DNA of 64,000 nucleotides from Ailanthus altissimus (taxonomy: Eukaryota; Streptophyta; Magnoliopsida; Sapindales; Simaroubaceae), in assembly GCA_946807835.1 (NCBI GenBank), contig OX327694.1:7638001-7702000 (forward strand). Reading direction: 5' to 3'. The translations under genes and the position numbers were made by a program. The notes below the pieces were generated by a model. It was not told the DNA's origin and did no database searches. It was given only the letters and a program-made list of their open reading frames with translations. Positions 24,010 to 35,781 of this stretch are shown piece after piece (positions within the stretch are counted from its first letter, which is position 1; the number at the start of each line of letters is the position of its first letter).

Positions 24010-25117
24010 GGGTAAAGGACATACGGACTCTCGAGTTTTGGAAAAATGGACTAAAAGACCCTCGAAGTTTCAAAAAGGCCTAGAGACCCTTATAAAAAAA
24101 TGGAAACATTTGAATAAATAGTCAAAAGGGTAAAATCATCTTTTGATTATCAAATGGGTTAAAAATACCAAAATACCTTATTAAATGAAATGAAAAATTA
24201 TAAGCCCACTAGGTCTTGGACCCATGACCTTTATGTTAAAATGTACTATATTAGGATACAACACTTTATTAATAATAGCTATCAACATTTTAAATATATA
24301 CAATATATTAAATGGATTAAAAAAATTAAAAATCAAGTAAAATTATATTTGCCCATTGTCGTTGGAAAATGACGTCCGGTCGGCTGGCCACCATTTTTCG
24401 GGGATACTTCGATGGTTAAAATGCTTAAATTTTATATCATTGGACTTTATTTTTTATGATCTACACAATGGTAAGGTTATTTTTTTTTAGCAAAAAAGAC
24501 TAAAAAATAGGCAAAAAAGGTGGTGAGGGGCAACCACCATTGGGTCGTTGTCAAATGGGGGGCGGTGACTGATTGACGGGGTACGGTTGTGGCCAGTTCC
24601 CCTTACCACCTTTTTTGCTCATTGTTTGGGTCTTTTTTGGGCAAAAAATGACCTTACAATTATGTAGATAATGAAAAATGGAGTCTAATGATATAAAATT
24701 TAATAGTTTTTATTGTCCACCGTCATTGGAAAATGATGGCTGGCCGGTCGCCGTTTATATCATAAAAAATATAATCTAATGATATAAAATGTGAAATTTT
24801 TTAGTCTTCACCATTATCAAAAAATAGCGGTCGGCTGATTGCCATTTTTCAGCTACTGTGGTCTGTTAATTAAAATATTTATTTATTCATTATTTTATTT
24901 TATTTTAAAATATAAACCAATTAGATTTTAACACATGTTACATATAAAAAAAATTATATAATACAAAGGTATTTTAGTACTTTATTAATTTTTGACTAGT
25001 TGACCGTTAAGTCAAATGATTTTTGTCATCTAACAGGAGTCTTTATGGCCCTTTTAAAACTTCGAGGGTTTTTCAGTCCCTTTTGCCGAATTTTGGGAGT
25101 CTATGTGTCATTTATCC
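24010..25117. mobile_element. Mutator-type non-autonomous element (MITE-like), 1108 bp
   Basis: The ends form a long terminal inverted repeat of about 70 bp: the left gggtaaaggacatacgg pairs with the right end, ctatgtgtcatttatcc. The nine bases on each side, ttattacta (24001-24009) and ttattgata (25118-25126), form a 9-bp TSD with two mismatches, the Mutator signature. The interior has no transposase; a 60-codon frame (24190-24372) looks incidental. Inverted and direct copies of ggtcggctggccaccattttt-like units (24375, 24735, 24825) and a hairpin around 24510-24630 (gcaaaaaaggtggt / accaccttttttgc) are visible. Confidence 0.85.
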
Positions 25118-26073
25118 TTATTGATAGAACGGTTAGGGGAATGAATTTTTCACATTCGACTCTCGCTACTCTCAAAGGATTCCTTATCTGATCCCTCTAA
25201 TTTCCTCTTGAGGTTGGTCCCTCTGAGGATATTTTATTATTCTGGGTAATGTTCTATCTCTTTATTCTTGAGCCATCTTTCTCTCAAGAGACCTCCGCAG
25301 TTCATGACCCTATATCTTTTCATATATGTTAGTTATATCCAATCTCTTTGTTGTTTCTTCTTCTTCAAATTTTATGTACTAGGGAGTATGCTCTTAGGCA
25401 ACTGTATAAGTTGCAGTTGGATTCTCGAAGAGGTAATACCAAAATCAGCTTAGTTTTAATCCTATTTAGAGGGCTTCTTAGGCAATCGACAAGTTAAATG
25501 CCCTAAGCTAAATTACTTCTTGGTGGAATCACCCCATAAAACTTCTTAAACTTTTAGTCTATCCTTGCTTGAGTCATTGCAACTGTTATGGATCTTTAGC
25601 CTTTTCATAAGCTCTTTGAAAGTGCTGGGAAAACCTTTTAGCCAGCTTGCTATAGGAGGAGATGTTTCTCTTTTTTAGACTTTGGTACCAAAGGAGGGCT
25701 TATCCATCTAAGTTTATGTGAAATAAGTGACACATTTGATTTTGTCTAAGCTCTTTGATTGATAATAAGTCAGTTATATGGTCTATATAGTGATACATAT
25801 TTGTTGTATCACTATAAGTTCATAAGCTCGGCAGTTTAAAGCTAATTGTTAATTTCATGTCTTTGAGCTTGTTAGTGAGATGAGACTTTCTTTTCCATTT
25901 TCTATGTCTCTAAGCTTGTCAGTGAGAGTAAACTTTCAAAAAGTTGATGCAACTATTCCTTTATATTATGAGCTCTCTCTTCTTGGGGGTCCTTAGGCTT
26001 AGGTGTTGAGCTATATTTTGTTGCATTCCCTAATTTTGTTCAGTATTCTTCTTGCATATTCTTTTATCTTGTT
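25118..26073 (-). pseudogene. Tat gag central segment
   Basis: Across frames the minus strand recalls the capsid part of Tat gag: the SSKDRLKV and ISLGHLTC patches sit where the family has 'S...K.SLL.I.Q...ESL..Y..RFN', and tandem Lys/Glu-rich text such as EYARRILNKIREC precedes them. Many stops are present. The segment lies between the MITE and the solo LTR, and its orientation agrees with the rest of the Tat element. Confidence 0.45.
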
Positions 26074-28342
26074 TGTCGGGGATCTAATATAAGTGGATGT
26101 ATGCATGTGTAATTGTGTTTATTGCATAAAATACGTATCATATACATATTTAATACTGTGGAATAATTAAATCATACAATAAACATAATAAATAATATAT
26201 TAATCATATTAATATATAAGAAGGGTTGAAAAATTACTAAAATGTGTAACGTTATACACGTGTATCTTCGAAGTCCGCCTGGAGACTAACTCAATGGCAA
26301 TTCTAGTCATCAACTCGGTGTACTTGGTAAGCTAGAACAACAGTCCCATATTTAGCACGAGATTAACCCTTAATCCCTTAAAATGGCCAGTTGTGTGTAT
26401 TTTTTCTTTTCTTTAAAAGAAAAATAAATGAAAATTGAAGTAATTCACAATTGCTTCTTTTGGCACTAAAATGAAAAATTGAAACAATTTCATTTTTCCA
26501 TTTCTTTATCCTTTCTCGATTCACAATAGGGAAAACGAAACAATTTCCCTTCCCTCCCACCGCACACACACACATCTTTATCCTTTCTCGATTCATAATA
26601 GGGAAACTGAAATAATTTCCCTTCCCCCCTACCATCACCACAGACACACACACATCTTTATCTTTTCTCGATTCACAATAGGGAAAACGAAACAATTTCC
26701 CTTCCCCCCCAACACCAATGTATATATATATCTCATATGATAAAATAATAAAATAATATATTATATAATATTAGAAATGACCACCTTTTAAAGAAATAAT
26801 ATTATTAGAAAAAACAAAATATAAAATAGTAAATGAATGACACCTATATGTCATCTTATAATAAAATAATATATTATGAAATAAAATAATGAGATATTAT
26901 AATTATTTAACAATTAAATAATTATTATGTGAAATGACCATTTTACCCCTCATGAATAGTTACAAAGTCTACCCTTTAGTGGGTTTGACCAAATCTCACA
27001 TTTAAGTAAACTCAACCGAGGGTCCACAATACGCTACGTGTTATTATATAATTAGTAAATAACAATTATTGACTAATTGTTGTATTTAATGCTTAAATAT
27101 AGATACACACGTATTTCTGTAGTAGTACTGAATATTACTAGATTAAATAATTTAATCCAGTACGCTGCTCTAGTGTACAACGAGTACACTCCATATCGCG
27201 GGACTCCCTAAGTTCACGCCCGATTCGTCAAATAGAACTATTCCATGAGTCCGTGAACATTGCTCCACACACGTCACGAAAATACAAATCAGTGCGTCAA
27301 CCATTCAAGCTAAGGTTACAACGCATACGTATAGTCCTTTCGTCATGATATCCTGGATGTGTAGGGACACAGGTTATCACCGTCAAGTCCCCATGTGCTC
27401 ATCCATATCTTATCCCCAGACTTGTATCTCACTGAACAATATATGCAAACTCATTTGCCATATTTTTTCACCTTAGCAGAAACTTATTCCCAGGATTAAT
27501 ACTTGTGGCCACAAGAATTTCTAAGATACAATCTCAAAGCATTTGAATATCTAACTCCCTATGCGAGCTGACGGATCCTATATTTGTACACATAGAACTT
27601 CATAAACATCGGACCATACCTAATGAACCCCAACGGTCACACCATGAAAGGTCTGTGACATGCGTGGAACTAAAGTATAGTGGATCACTCACAAGCCCAT
27701 CGTGGCACTCAGGTCAAAGGACCACGTATACTACTCAACTCGAGAGGACCCTCCGTTGACTGCTTACATAGGGTGTCTATCAGAGGCCCTCGCGAGTTTG
27801 TCCCATATCTAGTCCTAACTGGATACCCATATGTCAATATGAGCTTTAAGATCATAGTCGGCTAGGAGCGACCATCTATACTCTATAGGTACGACATATG
27901 CTAATCTATATATAGGTATCCATCGACAGACCCGCATCGACAGAAATAGATTAGGAATAATATTCGAGAATATACTTGTGCAACTGACATTTTCTGGTAC
28001 CTGATTGTAATACTTACAACTATATAGTTACTAGTATATTCTCAGGTCTATGTCCTGTTACAGATAAGGCTCTAACTCTTGGATCTTCGCTGAGTATTAT
28101 AACCAGTTAAAAATGAGTTGTACTAACATTTAGCATTTATATATCTCAGTGTGGCTAACTGTGGGCCATTATCTAAACTCATTTAGATCAGATTTAAACT
28201 TTTTCAAATCATACAATGTCTGTAATGTTACATTGCATGGTACCATATAAATAGGTATTAGTGATTTAATGAGAATGTACACATGTATAAATACATAAGT
28301 ATATGTAAATTCAGGGATGGCACGTAAGCACCAACCCTAACA
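26074..28342 (-). repeat. Solo LTR of the 2.1-kb-LTR copia family, in Tat gag
   Basis: It starts tgtcggggatctaata and ends ggcacgtaagcaccaaccctaaca, the reverse complement of the LTRs at 41814 and 48374, with collinear similarity throughout. It is slightly longer because a unit of about 75 bp (ctttctcgattcacaatagg...) occurs three times at 26505-26712. The flanking 5-mers ttgtt and ctatt agree at three of five bases, so the TSD is unclear. The 105-codon minus frame at 26378-26695 is a by-product of the triplication. Confidence 0.88.
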
Positions 28343-29340
28343 CTATTATCTTCTCTTTACTTGTTCAAAATATCTTTTTCCATCCTTCTCAATCTTTCTA
28401 CCTTTTTTGTCATTTATTTAGTATACCTCTAGCGTCCTCCTCAATCTAGCTACATTCTCTTAGTATTTTTAATATATCTCTAGCATCCTCCTTGATCTTG
28501 TTACCTTATCTTCATTTGTTCAGTATATCTCTAACATCTCACACGTTTTTTTTCTTTCTTTTTAGTCTATCGAGTATCTTTCGTGCATCACTTTTGCCCA
28601 GATTGCTCTTATTTGCACCCCTACCTTGATTTTGTTTCAGAGTATCTAAATCGTCAACCTTTGATCAAATGAGAGCATAGTCGTGACTTTCTTGGTGTGA
28701 TCTCCTTCTCGGCAGGTGACTTTCTTGTTTAAAAGATTCTCCCAGAACGCCTTTTTTCCTTCTATTTACGAATAAGTTGATGTGGTTGTGTTTCCACTGA
28801 CTATTGAGAGGGTGCTCCTTAGGTTTGGGAGGTTGTGTTATGCTTCAACAATCTATTAGATTTCCTATTGTCCTTCTAGTTTTTTTCAACTTTTTTGGGT
28901 ATTTCAACCATCAAGTTCTTTAGCTCATCTCTGTCTTGCTGGGTTTTTCTCAATTCTACTTCCAGTGCCTCCCACCAAGCTGGTGATTCTCTATCTTGGC
29001 ATGGTATGTTGTTATTTTGTTCTTTTATGTTTCTTTCGTGATTTTGTGAATCAAGATTTTCGTCAACTCATGGATTTTGTCGGCTATTTCGAGTGGCTAT
29101 GGAGTAAGTAGTTACAATCTTTGAACATATGTTCCTTATGATTTTTGTTCTTTCAATAGTCTTTTATTTGCTTCTCATAGATGGATCTAAACCGTTGACC
29201 TAAATATTTTGTCAACTCATGAATTAACGAGTTGAATTTGTTTCTTCCAGGAATAACAATGGACTTCGAGAGAAACTGAGATAGACTAATTTGCTTCAAA
29301 GATACTGGGCCTGCTGAGAATCTTATAACGAAAGAAGAAG
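28343..29340 (-). pseudogene. Tat gag N-terminal segment and leader
   Basis: No clean frame survives. On the minus strand 28360-28560 encodes three degenerate repeats of about 60 bp with EEDARGILN/EDARDILK-like text, suggesting a repetitive coiled coil near the gag N-terminus. The rest, to the PBS, reads as Lys/Arg-rich fragments with stops. Assignment rests on position between PBS and the clearer gag parts. Confidence 0.4.
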
Positions 29341-29355
29341 GTGAGGTCGTGCCAA
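29341..29355 (-). other. Primer-binding site of the Tat element
   Basis: The element strand reads TTGGCACGACCTCAC just after the LTR end (AAAGACTTTCA at 29362 on the minus strand). A TTGGC(A/G)C start is usual for Tat-type PBSs. The matching tRNA cannot be named safely from this diverged copy. Confidence 0.5.
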
Positions 29356-29361
29356 AAAATA

Positions 29362-30025
29362 TGAAAGTCTTTTTAGCATAGGCACTTTGATGATTAAGTC
29401 AGCAATGACCGAGAGAAAAAGATAAAATAATATGAGTATAAGAAGAAGAGGCGATAATAAAAAAAAGAGACTTTTACTACAACTTTTAAGGGCAATAAGA
29501 GCTTTAAAGCTTTGTAAAAGTAATTTGTGTTTGTAAGTGTAGATGCCAATTTGAATGTGTAGAAGTTGATCTTAATGATGATCCTCCACTCAGCAATTTA
29601 GACCCTTTTTATAGGGTTATATTATGAGCTTAATAAATAGTTGTAGAATCCCACTAAGATTGAAAATTATTAAATTTTTTTTTTTAGACTTATGTATTAG
29701 AGTTTCACTCAAATAAGGTTAAATATTTCTTACCTATATAGGATTAATGTCGAGATTGTTGGAGTAGTATTAATAAAAGGTATATCAAGTCTGTGATTTT
29801 TGATAACAAGTTCGTTTTAAGATGTTTGTGCGTGACCAATGATGATCGATCGGCTTGAGTAGAGTACCCGATGACCGAGGACGATGTTGGTGAAGCAAGG
29901 ACTACAAGCCTGTTTGAGGACATCCATATAACCTTGCAACATTTAGTCCCGGGCTATTAGGCTCGTGTTTTGTGGGTTAGAATAGGTAAATTGGGCTTTG
30001 TAGTAATTAGGCCTATAAGCTAGAA
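29362..30025 (-). repeat. 5' LTR of the Tat element (diverged, outer end uncertain)
   Basis: The plus strand starts tgaaagtcttttt beside the PBS and aligns with 690-1215 from about 29470 onward. Similarity stops near 30025, where A+T-rich and microsatellite DNA begins, so the outer end is probably lost. Divergence between the LTRs is far larger than in the nested Athila, which makes this the oldest element in the window. Confidence 0.65.
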
Positions 30026-30116
30026 TCTAGAGTGAATATATATACTGATATTTGAATAATTTGTGATTAAAGTGGTGCCATTTGTTTGTATACGAAAAGA
30101 AACATCTCTCTCTATC

Positions 30117-30165
<49 letters not shown>
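30117..30165. repeat. Microsatellite (CA)n(TA)n
   Basis: About 24 bases of CA repeats run directly into about 25 bases of TA repeats. Confidence 0.95.
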
Positions 30166-31009
30166 TAGCATTCATGTATAAGATACATATTATGAACTTT
30201 TTAATGAGTTGATACAGCCGATTATTTTATTTTATTTTTTTAACAGAATGTTTTGGCATAAAAATCATCTTATCACGCGTTCTAGGTATTAATATTTATT
30301 TGTGAATTAAGAACCCTTAGCCCTACTACCTCAAACTATACTTGTCAATTACTCATGAATGAAGTTACAATTTTCTTTTTTCTTTTTTCAAAAAAAAGAA
30401 AACATTTAAGTTGACACTAATGGAGTACAAAAATAACAAATAATACAACATTTGAGAAATTTCAGAAACTAATTTTAAGTCGTCTAAAATCCGATGGCAA
30501 TAGTATTGGAAGAGATGGGATATGCTTAGAGTCGATATCAAGTCAAAGGAGAATAAGTAAAGTTAATGCATTGTTGGTAATTCTGGCTAAAGAGGTTTCT
30601 TTAATCTGACCAAGAACCAATTCTTCTGATCCTCCGTCTCTTTCTCATCACACCTTATTTTTCTAATGAATAAGCTGTTAGATATTTAATCTGACCAAGA
30701 ATCAATTCTTCATATGACAAAATTTCTTTATTTATTTTTAAGTTGTTACCATTCCATCCATAGGCCCAAGAAGGCGACCCCGCACCCACCCTAAATGAGG
30801 GAAATTATATTTACTTAACATTCTCAAAATCAGAGAAAAACTCTCTCTCTTTTTTTTTTATTTTAATAAAAAATAAATCCAAGAACAAGTGCAGAATATG
30901 CCTAAAAATTACACCCAATTTATGTTTATTGGGAAAATTAATTGTGATGATTACTGAGAGAAGCAAAAATAGCGAAAGAGTTGATGTATCAACAACAAAT
31001 TTTTAAGAG
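30166..31009. other. Intergenic A+T-rich DNA, nothing recognised
   Basis: No open frame above 60 codons, no repeat partner in the window and no RNA-like fold was noticed. A short Pu/Py tract (tctctctctttttttttt) lies near 30840. Confidence 0.5.
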
Positions 31010-31458
31010 TTAACTTTTTCCAGGTACTAAAGCACCATTTACATTTATTAAATTAGTTGACTGCTTAGACGGTCACTTGTTAGTCATGTCAATGTGCATC
31101 CCTGGAGCTTGTCAAGCTGATGCTGAGAATGCAGAAGTAAATCCTATTTGTTTTGGCCTGGAGCTAGTCAAGAGTTTCCACCTTTAAAAAGTTGTGGTGT
31201 CAGACTCTAAAAATATCGTTCAACTGATTGAGGGCTCTATCCAGTCTTTGAAAGAAATCAATTGGATCATTCGTGACATCCAAAATTTGAAGCAAATTGG
31301 AGATCAAATCCTAATTAGATTTATGCCTAGATCTCATGTGGAAGCAGCTAATAAGTTAGCCAAATTTTCATTAACTTCGATGATGTAATGGTTTGGCTGG
31401 GTGATTTTCCTGCTGTTTAATGCATAGTTGATAATTCTTCTTGTTTCCTTTAAAAAAA
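31010..31458 (+). pseudogene. LINE-type RNase H domain, 3' end of a truncated L1-like element
   Basis: Plus-strand reading gives GHLLVMSMCIPGACQADAENAE, then FGLELVKSFHL, a stop, VVVSDSKNIVQLIEGS and RFMPRSHVEAANKLAKFSL. This is the plant RVT_3-type RNase H fold (PF13456): the Glu of the AE(A) motif, the conserved SDS with the catalytic Asp, and the late R..N..A..LA motif. The frame ends at 31388, and about 60 bases later an A-run (31449-31459) looks like a poly(A) tail. A LINE truncated at its 5' end by incomplete reverse transcription explains both. A host RNase H-like gene fragment is less likely because of the tail. Confidence 0.65.
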
Positions 31459-31459
31459 A

Positions 31460-32303
31460 AAGTGCATCCCACTCGAAGTTAGAACGTACTCTATAATTAT
31501 TACTATTAGTATTGGTATTTTACATCTTGTCTAGTTCATATATAAGGTTTATGCTTCGATAAAAAAGGGTTTGAAAACGGCCCTCCCTAAAAGATAAAAC
31601 AATATACTGAATTGAGTTTGACAAATTCATCAAGTATGGTTATAATGATAAGATGCATGGGGTATGGTTTGAGTCATTTTCAAGCAGAGAAAGACAAATA
31701 TACATGTCCATATTGCTCAATGGACAAGTAACATGATGTATTTATATAATGTGACCAAAGCAACAATAATTCTCCTCTTTTCATCACCACCTAATTATCA
31801 TCGTTGTCTTCTATCATACCATCATCATACTTGAACAATATTATGTTGAGATATTGGCAATTGATTGTGTATATGAATCTTATTTTGTTATTAACAAGGG
31901 GGGCGCAAACCCTAAAATTTATATAGAAAGAGCAGGTGTGATTTTATTGGGTTATTTTGGATGTACTTCAAAGTGTGTTTTTATTCTTTAATGATCGCCC
32001 AGTGTCTTTCATCTTTAATTTGTACTTTACAATATGCTTGCTATCTCATTCTATATATGCTTTGAATGTGTTATATCTTTATTATTATTATAAGTTTGCT
32101 TGTTGGTCAAAGAATGCTGTTTCAATTGAAAATGATATAAGTAAGGGAAGAATATGTGTCGCGTGTCTAATGATAAATTTCAACTGATCCCACACATATA
32201 GTAACGGGTGCTCAGCAACTGTCATTTGTGCTAATATTTTTGGCCCTCATAATATTAGATATTTTATAAATAATAATGACCTATGTACTATCATAAGATA
32301 TTG
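31460..32303. other. Intergenic DNA, nothing recognised
   Basis: A 76-codon frame (31957-32187) shows only hydrophobic low-complexity text and no family motif. No repeat structure was seen. Confidence 0.45.
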
Positions 32304-32766
32304 TTATTTAAATTATTTTAAATAATAATAATAATAATAGTTCAATAATTAATTATTGTTAAAAGTTAAAATTTATTGCTAAATTTTAAAGGTTATTACT
32401 AAACCTAAAGGACATCATTAAATTTTAATTGTTATTGCAAAAATTTAAGGTTTAATTAAAAAAGTTTTGGGAAATCATATATTTTGATGAAATTTGTGTA
32501 AATAAAGTACCTTATCAGAAATTAGTTCTCTTTCAACTCTATAAAAAGATAAGAGTTCACTTCGTCGTATAACACTTCTCAAACTAGGAGTAAAGAAAGA
32601 AAAATATAATTTGTTTATTTAAGTACTTTGGGATAAAAAGACAAACATTAATCAAGGTATGTTCTATATTTTATTAATTATATAGTGAAAATGATAAAAT
32701 TCTAAAAATTTGGGAATAAGGTGTTTTATGCATAAATGTTTGTATAATATTAATAGCTCTAACATA

Positions 32767-32778
32767 TAGTATCAAAGC
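32767..32778 (+). other. Copia primer-binding site
   Basis: tagtatcaaagc matches the usual tggtatcagagc PBS (initiator tRNA-Met) at most positions and directly follows an LTR end. Confidence 0.6.
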
Positions 32779-33269
32779 ATTAGGTTTAAGAACTTGTAAT
32801 TTTCTAATTAAGTACATTTATATTTCTCTCTCTTAATCATTAAATCTTAAACTATTTGATGAGGGACGTTTATTTTTTGTTGTAATTATTTCGATTTAGA
32901 ATATGTAGATATTGAATAGATTGGCATATGTTTAAAGTTAAGTCATTTGTGTTGACTAACTATATATGTTTATGGGATGATTTATGTTTTGAGAAATGTC
33001 CATTATGTCTCTTATCATTTACTGAATGTATACATTATATGTATGTGTGTATATATTTTATTATATATTTGCCAAATTGTATGTATGTATTGTAATTAGT
33101 ACATTCATAATTCTTTTTGGAAATTATTGTTCATATTTTGAAATTTAGAAATGCTTTTGATATGTGATTTGTTAGTTACCAAAGTGGTCAAACCTTAAAG
33201 TGAAATGAATTTTTAAATTGTAAAATTTATAGTCAATTATCCATGATTGTGTAATGCTTTTAAATTTAA

Positions 33270-33503
33270 GGAAAAATGCCATTTTGATAATTGATTTTAT
33301 AGATATATCAATTTAGTCTTCACTTTTTTAATATATACCATTTTAGTCCTTATAGGGATATTTTTGATAAATTTTTATTACCATTTTCATCTTTGAACAA
33401 CTACCATTTTCGTCCCTACAGGGACTAACATATTATATATTGGATAAGTGAGGGCTAAGTTGGTATATGTCTATAAAATCAAAGACCAAAATAATATTTT
33501 TCC
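33270..33503. mobile_element. Short MITE, 234 bp, probable Mutator type
   Basis: The first about 50 bases (ggaaaaatgccattttgata...) are the reverse complement of the last about 50 (...ccaaaataatatttttcc) with some mismatches. The flanking 9-mers taaatttaa (33261-33269) and taaattaaa (33504-33512) agree at eight of nine positions, a 9-bp TSD as made by Mutator-like transposases. It has no coding capacity. Confidence 0.8.
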
Positions 33504-33849
33504 TAAATTAAATGACATGATGATGTGTTTTATTATCTTCATAAGTACATTTACGTTCATTGGTCATAAAATATGTAAGGATCGCCCAAAGATTGATCAA
33601 TTAATTTTATGATTTGTGAACATAATTGTGATTAATTATTATGCTCTTACTATATATTTTTAGTATATCCAAAGATAACAAACATATTTAGTTAGTGCAT
33701 AATAATTACCAATAATATAAAATAAAACAAACATGAATTATAATTGTATATTGTTGTGTCACTCAAAAGAAAATTTTGATATATGTATGTTATGTGATTT
33801 ATATGAATCTGTATTTGATCATTCAACTCAAAGTATTTATAGATTTTGC

Positions 33850-35083
33850 AACATCTATATATGTTTTGCTACACTAATAAGCTTTGTCTGCTCTAATAAT
33901 CAATGAGCTTAATTTCTTTGATTTATGTCAACAAATCCAATTTTACCTTCTAGACCTTGATTTGGCACTCCAAATAGAGAAGCCTATTGCTATTATTAAC
34001 TTTAGCAATGATGAAGAAAAGTCTTTCCATAAAGCTTGGAAAAGATCAAACAGATTAAGCTTAATGTTCATGCGTATGACTGTGGCAAATAACATAAAGT
34101 CAATTCTTTCTAAAACTAAAAGTGCTAAATAGTACATGAAATTCATAAAAGAGTGCTCCCAAATAGCCGATAAGTCTCTTGCTAGGACATTAATAGATAC
34201 TTTAATCACAATGCTCTGAAGGACAAGTAGAATGTGAATGAACTATGTAGGACAAGGATTAAGAATTAAGGATCTTATTCCATTTATCTCCTAAATCATC
34301 AATAAGCTAGAGAGAAAAATAATGAAAAAGGCAAGAAAGGATTATAAAAAAAATGATGAGTCATCTGACCAAATCCTCAAGAAGGAACATAAGATTGATA
34401 AATATCATTTATGCAAGAAACCTAGACACTATCGTAAAGATTGCCTAAAATATAAGGCATGGTTCAAGAAAAGAGGTAAGCTTAAGGCTTATGTATGTTT
34501 TGAATCAAATTTACAAGAAGTTTTTTATAATACTTAGTGGATTGATCCTAGTTGTACCACTCACATTTCTAACATGATGCGGGAATTCATTACAACGCAA
34601 ATCACAAACCTAAATGAAAAGTTTATTTTCATAAGAAACCGTATCAAAGCTCCAGTTGAAGCTATTAGAACTTATCGTTTAATTTTTGACACTAGACATC
34701 ATTTAGATTTTTCTATTTCTTGCAACTTAGTTTATATGTCCAAGCTTGATATAACCGGATATTCTTTTAAATTTGGGAATGAATATTTCAGTTTGTTTAA
34801 ACAAAGTCTTTTAATTGGTTATGGAATTCTTTGTGATGGTTCATACAAACTAAAGCTTGATAATTCTTTTGATGATACTTTTTAATCATGCATCATAATG
34901 TTGGTTCTAAATATGGTTTGGTAAATGAACATTTAGTTTTCTTGTGGAATAAAGGTTTAGGTCACAGATCAAAAGAAAGGTTAGTAAGATTACTATAGAA
35001 TAAAATCTTTTTAGATTTAGATTTTACTAATCTTGGTAATTGTAGGAATTGTATTAAAGAAAAAATTACAAAACACACAAAGA
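33850..35083 (+). pseudogene. Copia gag and pre-integrase remnant
   Basis: The gag (UBN2-type) reads NELNFFDLCQQIQFYLLDLD, EKSFHKAWKRSNRLSLMFMR and MTVANNIKSILSKT at 33884-34132, then, after an internal deletion and frame breaks, the nucleocapsid KIDKYHLCKKPRHYRKDC at about 34395. That zinc knuckle has lost its first Cys (Tyr instead). The protease motif follows as WIDPSCTTHIS (normally W.DSGATxH; Asp kept, Ser-Gly changed), then FSISCNLVYMSKLDITGYSF and the GAG-pre-integrase text LWNKGLGHRSKERLVRLL to NCRNCIKEKITKHTKK. It ends where the MULE region begins. Stops are many; the copy is dead. Confidence 0.8.
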
Positions 35084-35781
35084 AAAGTGAAAAATATCCC
35101 AAAATAGCCTATCTTTCAAATAAATATACTTTTATAGCCAACAACTTAAAACTTAAATTTTATTAACCATAAAAAATATTTTGGGACTACATTAACCTCG
35201 CATTTTCTCAACACTCCCAAACCACCATTTGTTTTCAAAACTACTCAAATGTTATCTTCAAAAGTAATAGATCAAGTGTTCGTGTTGTGATTTTAGAAGA
35301 TTTGAAGCCTAAAAATAGTATTTGAGAGGTGAAATTTAGAGAAAGGTACATTTTTAACTTTTTTTTTTTTATGTTGGTATTTCTTTTTTGTAAACAATAA
35401 GAAAAAAAAATAGTAGATTTGGGTAGTATGAGTAAAGAATAAGTATATTTGATTGAAAAAAACTAGAAATTCTTGTGCCGCAAATGCAGGGTGTAGGGGA
35501 GAGCCTCACGGATGGCCTTACCCCATGAGGCCATTATACGACCTAGCCGCTTGCATGGTTATGTGCCCGCGGCCATGCATGTGACCCTGTTCTGTGCCTT
35601 GCATGGGCATACGTGGGACAAGGTCCCATTAAGGCCTCGCGTTCATGGTTTACACGTGGTTGGTATTCATGCGTGAGGCGGGTAATGTTATTTTCTGCCT
35701 CGTGCGCCTCGCAAATTTATAGAATTTAAAAATTTTAAATAATTAAATATTATTTTAATATTTTTTTTTGTTATAAGTGAT
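35084..35781. other. Upstream region of the MULE with a G+C-rich island
   Basis: The A+T-rich part (35084-35460) starts aaaaatatcccaaaatagcc, possibly one end of the MULE, though no matching inverted copy was found downstream. At 35465-35716 an island much richer in G+C than its surroundings carries repeated gcatg-type units (cttgcatggtt, ccatgcatg, cttgcatgggcat) and several CG dinucleotides. It lies just before the transposase gene, so it may be the transposon's promoter or subterminal region. Confidence 0.4.

Larger units (their letters stand above)
690..30025 (-). mobile_element. Degenerate Tat-lineage Ty3/gypsy retrotransposon, split by nested insertions
   Basis: Two diverged direct repeats (about 690-1215 and 29362-30025) bound minus-strand remnants of gag, protease, RT, RNase H and integrase in gypsy order. 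Lineage clues: a GSS-type protease active site (INIGSSIDI), the SHEDI motif before RT, YNQI in RT and an integrase tail with CSPKVNRQVEFSNK. Additional genes run antisense between integrase and the 3' LTR, a known trait of part of the Tat lineage. Subtracting the Athila (13.84 kb), MITE (1.11 kb) and solo LTR (2.27 kb) leaves about 12 kb. Coding remnants are full of stops and have large deletions, so the element is dead. LTR edges are set by homology only, and no TSD could be identified. Confidence 0.8.
32304..35083 (+). mobile_element. Truncated Ty1/copia element (5' LTR, gag, start of pol)
   Basis: An LTR-like segment with a TATA-like tctataaaaag (about 32540) ends aaca at 32764 and is followed by tagtatcaaagc, an initiator-Met-type PBS. 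Gag begins about 1.1 kb later, after a leader invaded by a MITE. Coding similarity stops abruptly inside the pre-integrase domain at about 35083. No 3' LTR was found. The 5' LTR start is uncertain; any TG between 32304 and 32360 would do. Confidence 0.6.

Noticed and set aside
26378..26695. 105-codon minus-strand frame with repeated peptide
   Set aside because: It lies wholly in a solo LTR and comes from the triplicated 75-bp unit.
31091..31470. gtgcatccc before and after the LINE tail as a TSD
   Set aside because: The first copy lies inside text that still matches the RNase H-type protein, so the match is probably chance.
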